A stretch of DNA of 10,946 nt, from NCBI GenBank assembly GCA_026770585.1, contig MU646527.1, forward strand, positions 167,712-178,657, in the 5' to 3' direction. Numbering within the stretch: the first letter of the stretch is position 1; each line of letters opens with the position of its first letter. Shown here one piece after another: positions 7,755 to 10,946 of this stretch. The notes beneath the pieces were generated by a model. That model searched no databases. It was not told the origin of the DNA and saw only the letters and a program-made list of their open reading frames with translations. The position numbers were made by a program, and so were the translations under genes. Origin of the DNA: Baffinella frigidus. Its lineage: Eukaryota > Cryptophyceae > Cryptomonadales > Baffinellaceae.

Positions 7755-8299
7755 GGGCATATGTCTCTCAGTGGTCCTATCTACGCATGAGCTACCCTTT
7801 CGCGAGGTCTGCAGCAAACCTGTGACTCGAGATGTTGGGAATCAATTAATCTCCAAGGCCCTAGCGATAGACTTTCGGGGTTGACACCTTGACAAGGGGC
7901 ACCTCGATCAGAAGAACCCCCCCCTCCCTAGGCCTACCATACGGACCTAGGTCTAGGTCTGCATGTACATATCCCTTAAATGGCGAGTAAGCTTATACGC
8001 CCTACCGTGGGGCCCTAGCTAGGACCTGCCGAGGACCCCAGGGGGTCTATTTGGACCCCCTCGCCACTTGAGGGATAAAAGGTTGAATCAACCACGGCCC
8101 CCTAGACGCTCCCCAGGACCCTGAACGATGAAAACCTCACTTGGTTACGGATGGAAAAGTCTCACGTGGAAGGCGCCCGCTTTTGCGAAAGGAAGCAGGG
8201 CCTTTCTGCAGGACAAGCTCCAGTGTTCGCCTGTGGTTGGGGTTAAAAGAACCATCCTGCTGATAAGTTAACGGTGTCCGCCAAACCCTCAAGGACCTA
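7755..8299. other. Repeat-derived intergenic DNA
   Basis: No gene is supported. About 7893-7917 resembles the left end of the foldback family (AAGGGGCACCTCGATCAGAA). CTTGAGGGATA occurs at 7684-7694 and again at about 8068-8078, so flanking sequence is shared too. A diverged piece of the 45-bp dispersed repeat lies near 8273-8299, immediately before the element at 8300. Confidence 0.45.
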
Positions 8300-8497
8300 C
8301 AGGGGTACCTCGCTCATAAGAAACCACGCCCCCCTAGGAACCTACAGCAGACCTATTCCTAGGGCCCTATGGTGGCCCTAAGGGGGGGGCAGTGGGGTTC
8401 CTCGCTCACAAGAAACCACGCCCCACTAGGAACCTACAGCAGGCCTATTCCTAGGGCCCTACCTAGGGGGAGGGGCAGTTTCTTTTGAGGTAGCCTG
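8300..8497. mobile_element. Foldback MITE-like element, partly duplicated
   Basis: The left end is CAGGGGTACCTCGCTCATAA, preceded by TA at 8298-8299. A second unit starting GGGGTTCCTCGCTCACAAGA follows 92 bp later (8302 to 8394), and both units contain CTAGGAACCTACAGCAG. The right end (CAGTTTCTTTTGAGGTAGCC) is diverged. It looks like an internal tandem duplication of one arm. Confidence 0.65.
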
Positions 8498-8634
8498 GAG
8501 TTAGAATCCATCCGGAAAATGCTCGTATGAGCGGCCGACACGGGGTACAGTAAGTGGCACAATGCGTAGCATGTGCGGCGCTGACGCTGGTTGTTTGGCA
8601 ATAAATTATCAATCTCTCTTGGGGTAGCCCTGTA

Positions 8635-8751
8635 CAGGGGTACCTCGCTCATAAGAAAGCGCCCACCCCCTAGGACAACCGTAGGGCCCTAGGCATAGGG
8701 CTACTGCAGGGTCCTAGGGGGCGGCTGTTTCTTATGAGCGAGGTACTCCTG
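8635..8751. mobile_element. Foldback MITE-like element, best-preserved copy
   Basis: The 117-bp element has near-perfect terminal inverted repeats: CAGGGGTACCTCGCTCATAA at the left, and the complement ending GAGCGAGGTACTCCTG at the right. TA flanks both ends (8633-8634 and 8752-8753), consistent with a TA target duplication as in Tc1/mariner-type MITEs. The centre contains TAGGGCCCTAGGCATAGG. It is non-coding. Confidence 0.78.
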
Positions 8752-8759
8752 TAACGGCA

Positions 8760-8788
8760 GAGAGGCGTTCTCATGCAGAACGCCTCTC
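8760..8788. other. Perfect 12-bp hairpin
   Basis: GAGAGGCGTTCT, loop CATGC, then AGAACGCCTCTC. No T-run follows on either strand, so it is not a bacterial-type terminator. It lies seven bases after the TA flanking the 8635-8751 element. Function unknown. Confidence 0.8.
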
Positions 8789-9071
8789 GGCTCGTGAACG
8801 GACGCCGAAGCCAGACGGTCGGTCGTGACTGCCTTGCGTGTTGCATCGATGCTTCGACATCCAGGTCTGCCGCGGTCCTCAACTCTGAACCCGAAACCCG
8901 GGGCCTCCGCAGAGATGTGAACACTGATGAGTGTCCACGCCAGATCCTTGGAAGGGGTTGCCAAAAGTCAATTCCCCCGCACGGAATAAGGGAAATGGTT
9001 TACTTTTGGGAGAGTTCGGCGCCACATAGGACGCGCGGAAGAGCCGAGCCCCCTCGAACAATCTCATATGG
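8789..9071. other. Intergenic stretch with no supported gene
   Basis: An open frame at 8773-9090 on the plus strand spans this region but has no recognised motif and begins inside the hairpin loop at 8772-8776. I see no other structure beyond a short imperfect inverted repeat near 8918-8938. Confidence 0.4.
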
Positions 9072-9195
9072 AAACACTTATAATTCATAAACTGGATTTC
9101 AATCAAAATTACTACACGTTTGCTGGAATGTTACTAGTAAAGATCGTTCTGTGTAGTAAATTTCATTGAATCCAGTTTATAAATTTCAAGTGTTT
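9072..9195. mobile_element. AT-rich foldback (MITE-like) element
   Basis: Arms 9072-9117 and 9151-9195 are inverted repeats of about 45 bp: the left opens AAACACTTATAATTCATAAA and the right closes with TTTATAAATTTCAAGTGTTT. Around 80 percent or more of arm positions pair. TATG flanks the element on both sides just outside the arms (9067-9070, and about 9199-9202), a possible target duplication. It is much more AT-rich than its surroundings and non-coding. Confidence 0.75.
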
Positions 9196-9612
9196 GCCTA
9201 TGAAATCTGACGTGGGTATTCTCCACGAGGGGGATCTCCTCTTGAGACAGACCTGACCCGAAATAGCCCAAATTCTTAAGTCTACTTAGATGACTTGTGC
9301 CTGCGCCCGAGGCGGGCTACGAGAGAGGAACGCTGCTCATGGCCGGGCGAAGAGGAAAAACGACCCTGCTTATCTTCGTCGTAAAACGTCGAGGGAATCG
9401 GAACCGCCGCCCCCCCCCTTCGGTCGCTCAGCGCCCGTTCAAACGTCGCGGGGGGGCCGTCTGTAGAAGACAGTCCCGCAGGGCGTGAAGCGGTCGAGGG
9501 GTGTAAGCTATCAGCCTGATCTTCTTCGTTGACGTCGAGAAGAGGGGTGCCTCGTGAGACACGCCCTGTCAGCCGCACTAATGTCTTCCCTAGCCCGCCC
9601 CCCCCTGCCGCG
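9196..9612. other. Stretch with a doubtful minus-strand open frame
   Basis: A minus-strand open frame at 9578-9282 (98 aa, GTG start) is hydrophilic and lacks recognisable motifs. The plus strand holds a comparable shadow. A similar phrase, TCTTCGT...ACGTCGAG, occurs near 9374-9391 and 9522-9540. The frame abuts a telomere-like block whose edge could hold a splice acceptor (GGCTAG, minus strand about 9593-9588), so an exon is conceivable but unsupported. Confidence 0.3.
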
Positions 9613-9958
9613 TTTAGGGTTTAGGGTTTAGGGTTTAGGGTTTAGGGTTTAGGGTTTAGGGTTTGGGGTTTAGGGGTTAGTATTTGAGGTTTGGGGCGTG
9701 GGGTTTGGGGTTTGGGGTTAGAGTTGAGGGTTTGGGTTTTAGGGTTTAGAGTTTGGGGTTTGGGGTTTGGGGTTTAGGGTCTAGGGTCTAGGGTCGAGGT
9801 TCTAGGGTTTAGGGTTTAGGGTTTAGGTTTTAGGTTTTAGGGTTTAGGGTTTAGAGTTTAGGTTTTGGGGTGTGGGGTTTAGTGTTGAGGGGTGAGTGTT
9901 CAGGGTTTAGGATTTAGGGTGTAGGATTCAGGGTTTAGGGTTCAGGGTTTGGGGTTGA
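9613..9958. repeat. Interstitial telomere-like block with a perfect edge
   Basis: Seven perfect TTTAGGG units occupy 9613-9661, then the array decays progressively into TTTGGGG, TCTAGGG and TTCAGGG variants until about 9958. The orientation matches the intron-3 block and opposes the tract at 1-1706. The left junction with CCCCCTGCCGCG is sharp. Confidence 0.93.
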
Positions 9959-10030
9959 GGGTGACAGAACCATGAATTGTCTGCAGCATGTGCAGCATAT
10001 CCGCCATTTTCGCGTCGATCTGGAAGTCAT

Positions 10031-10120
10031 AAGTTGACAAAACGTCAGTCAGAGGTCAGAAGTTGACAACACGTCAGTCAGTCAGAGTCATACGTTGACA
10101 ACAAGTCAGTCACAGGTCTT
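10031..10120. repeat. Short tandem repeat, about 30 bp unit, three copies
   Basis: Units begin AAGTTGACAAAACGTCAGTC at 10031, AAGTTGACAACACGTCAGTC at 10060 and ACGTTGACAACAAGTCAGTC at 10092. The units share GTTGACAA and GTCAGTCA. There is no coding signal. Confidence 0.85.
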
Positions 10121-10478
10121 CAGGAGTTGGCTCAGATGCAGAAGATATGGTGAGCCAGGCGCGCAACCTCTGTTCTCCAAGGTTACGAGGCTGATGGTTC
10201 GCGATAGGCAGGATTCTCACGGTGGACGAACCTCTTAAAGTCCCGGTAAATAAGTCCTAAGCCGTCTGAAAAGTGATCGAACTACCAACTACGCACCGTT
10301 CACCCTCGGCAGGGACCTGCCTGTTTCTTAGATCGTAGGACTTAAAACAGTGTTCCCGGGGCCTTATGCTATCAAAGTGGTCCTAGGACTGCCTCTTCAC
10401 ATGGGGCACGTGTTTCAGTTCAGGGGACCTGCTCTCAAAGACCGTCTTTCACATACCATAAACCTGAGGGAGATTGGT
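10121..10478. other. Intergenic stretch, no gene seen
   Basis: I find no supportable gene or RNA. A 9-bp inverted repeat pairs TAAGTCCTA (10251-10259) with TAGGACTTA (10336-10344), and GGCAGGGACCTGCC at about 10308-10321 is a tight hairpin. Both may be remnants of small foldback elements. Confidence 0.45.
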
Positions 10479-10596
10479 GACCTGGAGCACAGCGTCCGTG
10501 CGCGGCCGGAATAAAACTCAGGCAGAGCTAGAGATTGCCTCATGCAGAGCTTAACGTGTGGTAAAAACTCAGGCAGAGCTAGAGAACTCAGGCAGA
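10479..10596. repeat. 105-bp satellite, first copy (interrupted)
   Basis: The unit begins GACCTGGAGCACAGCGTCCG and contains two internal copies of AACTCAGGCAGAGCTAGAGA (at 10514-10533 and 10565-10584). A third internal copy starts at 10585 but is cut after GGCAGA at 10596 by the insertion that follows. The sequence matches 10815-10919 with very few differences. Confidence 0.9.
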
Positions 10597-10806
10597 CCAC
10601 TCGAGGCTAGAAAGGGGACCATTGTACATGCGGGGTTGTTCAATTTAGTACCAGTCACGGGCAGGCTTGGTCACGTACCTGCGAGATATCCCGCAGGTAC
10701 GTGACCAAACGCCCCTATTTGTATGAAAATTACTACACCCCTTTTTTTTTCTTCTCTTGTAAAGGACTCCCTGTTTTAAAATAGTCACATTTCTAGCCTC
10801 GAGTGG
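10597..10806. mobile_element. 210-bp foldback insertion in the satellite array
   Basis: The ends are CCACTCGAGGCTAGAAA (10597-10613) and its exact complement TTTCTAGCCTCGAGTGG (10790-10806). GA flanks both sides (10595-10596 and 10807-10808), and removing the element plus one GA restores the satellite phrase found uninterrupted at 10565-10584. The centre holds a 17-bp palindrome with an 8-nt spacer (10667-10708). AAAATTACTACAC at 10726-10738 is shared with the AT-rich element at 9105-9117. No protein is encoded. Confidence 0.85.
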
Positions 10807-10946
10807 GAGCTAGAGACCTGGAGCACAGCGTCCGTGCGCGGCCGGAATAAAACTCAGGCAGAGCTAGAGATTGCCCCATGCAGAGCTTAACGTGTGGTAA
10901 AAACTCAGGCAGAGCTAGAGACCTGGAGCACAGCGTCCGTGCGCGG
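10807..10946. repeat. 105-bp satellite, resumed copies (runs off window)
   Basis: After the insertion the array resumes with GAGCTAGAGA, a full unit at 10815-10919 and the start of another at 10920-10946, which the window truncates. The array therefore continues to the right. Confidence 0.9.

Noticed and set aside
8918-8995. CTGATGA near 8926 as a hammerhead ribozyme core
   Set aside because: No GAAA follows at the proper distance after a stem II, and no cleavage-site strand is evident.
8773-9090. 105-aa plus-strand open frame
   Set aside because: No family motif; it begins inside a hairpin loop and runs into an AT-rich foldback element. Its length is unremarkable in GC-rich DNA.
10479-10946. 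CRISPR-like array
   Set aside because: The repeats are 105-bp satellite units with internal sub-repeats and no unique spacers of constant length; the interruption is a foldback insertion.

Overview
The window looks like subtelomeric or repeat-rich nuclear DNA of a unicellular eukaryote, most likely a microalga. The reasons are abundant degenerate plant/alga-type telomere repeats (CCCTAAA / TTTAGGG, with many CCCTGAA / TTCAGGG variants), one GC-rich gene whose reading frame only makes sense when spliced, and dense small foldback elements. A cryptophyte is my best guess. It rests on family resemblance and on recollection of short repeat-encoded peptides, so confidence is low. Nothing looks prokaryotic or viral.

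Layout: 1-1706 is about 1.7 kb of degenerate C-strand telomere-like repeat. 1710-2500 is a cluster of short foldback (MITE-like) elements. 2655-6568 is one minus-strand gene that I reconstruct as five exons joined in frame (868, 592, 196, 258 and 885 nt; 2799 nt in total). It encodes an R-S-E class mono-ADP-ribosyltransferase (ART) domain followed by about seven ankyrin repeats. Its third intron (4027-4448) consists almost entirely of telomere-like repeat. 6569-7200 is upstream flank with scattered telomere-like remnants. 7200-9612 has no convincing gene and carries dispersed repeats, foldback elements and an AT-rich hairpin element. 9613-9958 is a second interstitial TTTAGGG block with a sharp, perfect-repeat edge. 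9960-10946 holds a short tandem repeat and a 105-bp satellite interrupted by a 210-bp foldback insertion.

The only gene I can support is the ART-ankyrin gene. The catalytic triad elements (R in YRG, the S-T-S motif, ExE) are all present but lie on two exons, so the domain exists only after splicing. Ankyrin repeats downstream probably select a protein partner or substrate. No operon-like or pathway context is visible. The most unusual points are the telomere-repeat intron, the apparent use of two GC-AG introns out of four, a decayed ankyrin repeat inside the last intron, and a foldback insertion whose empty site survives in neighbouring satellite copies.
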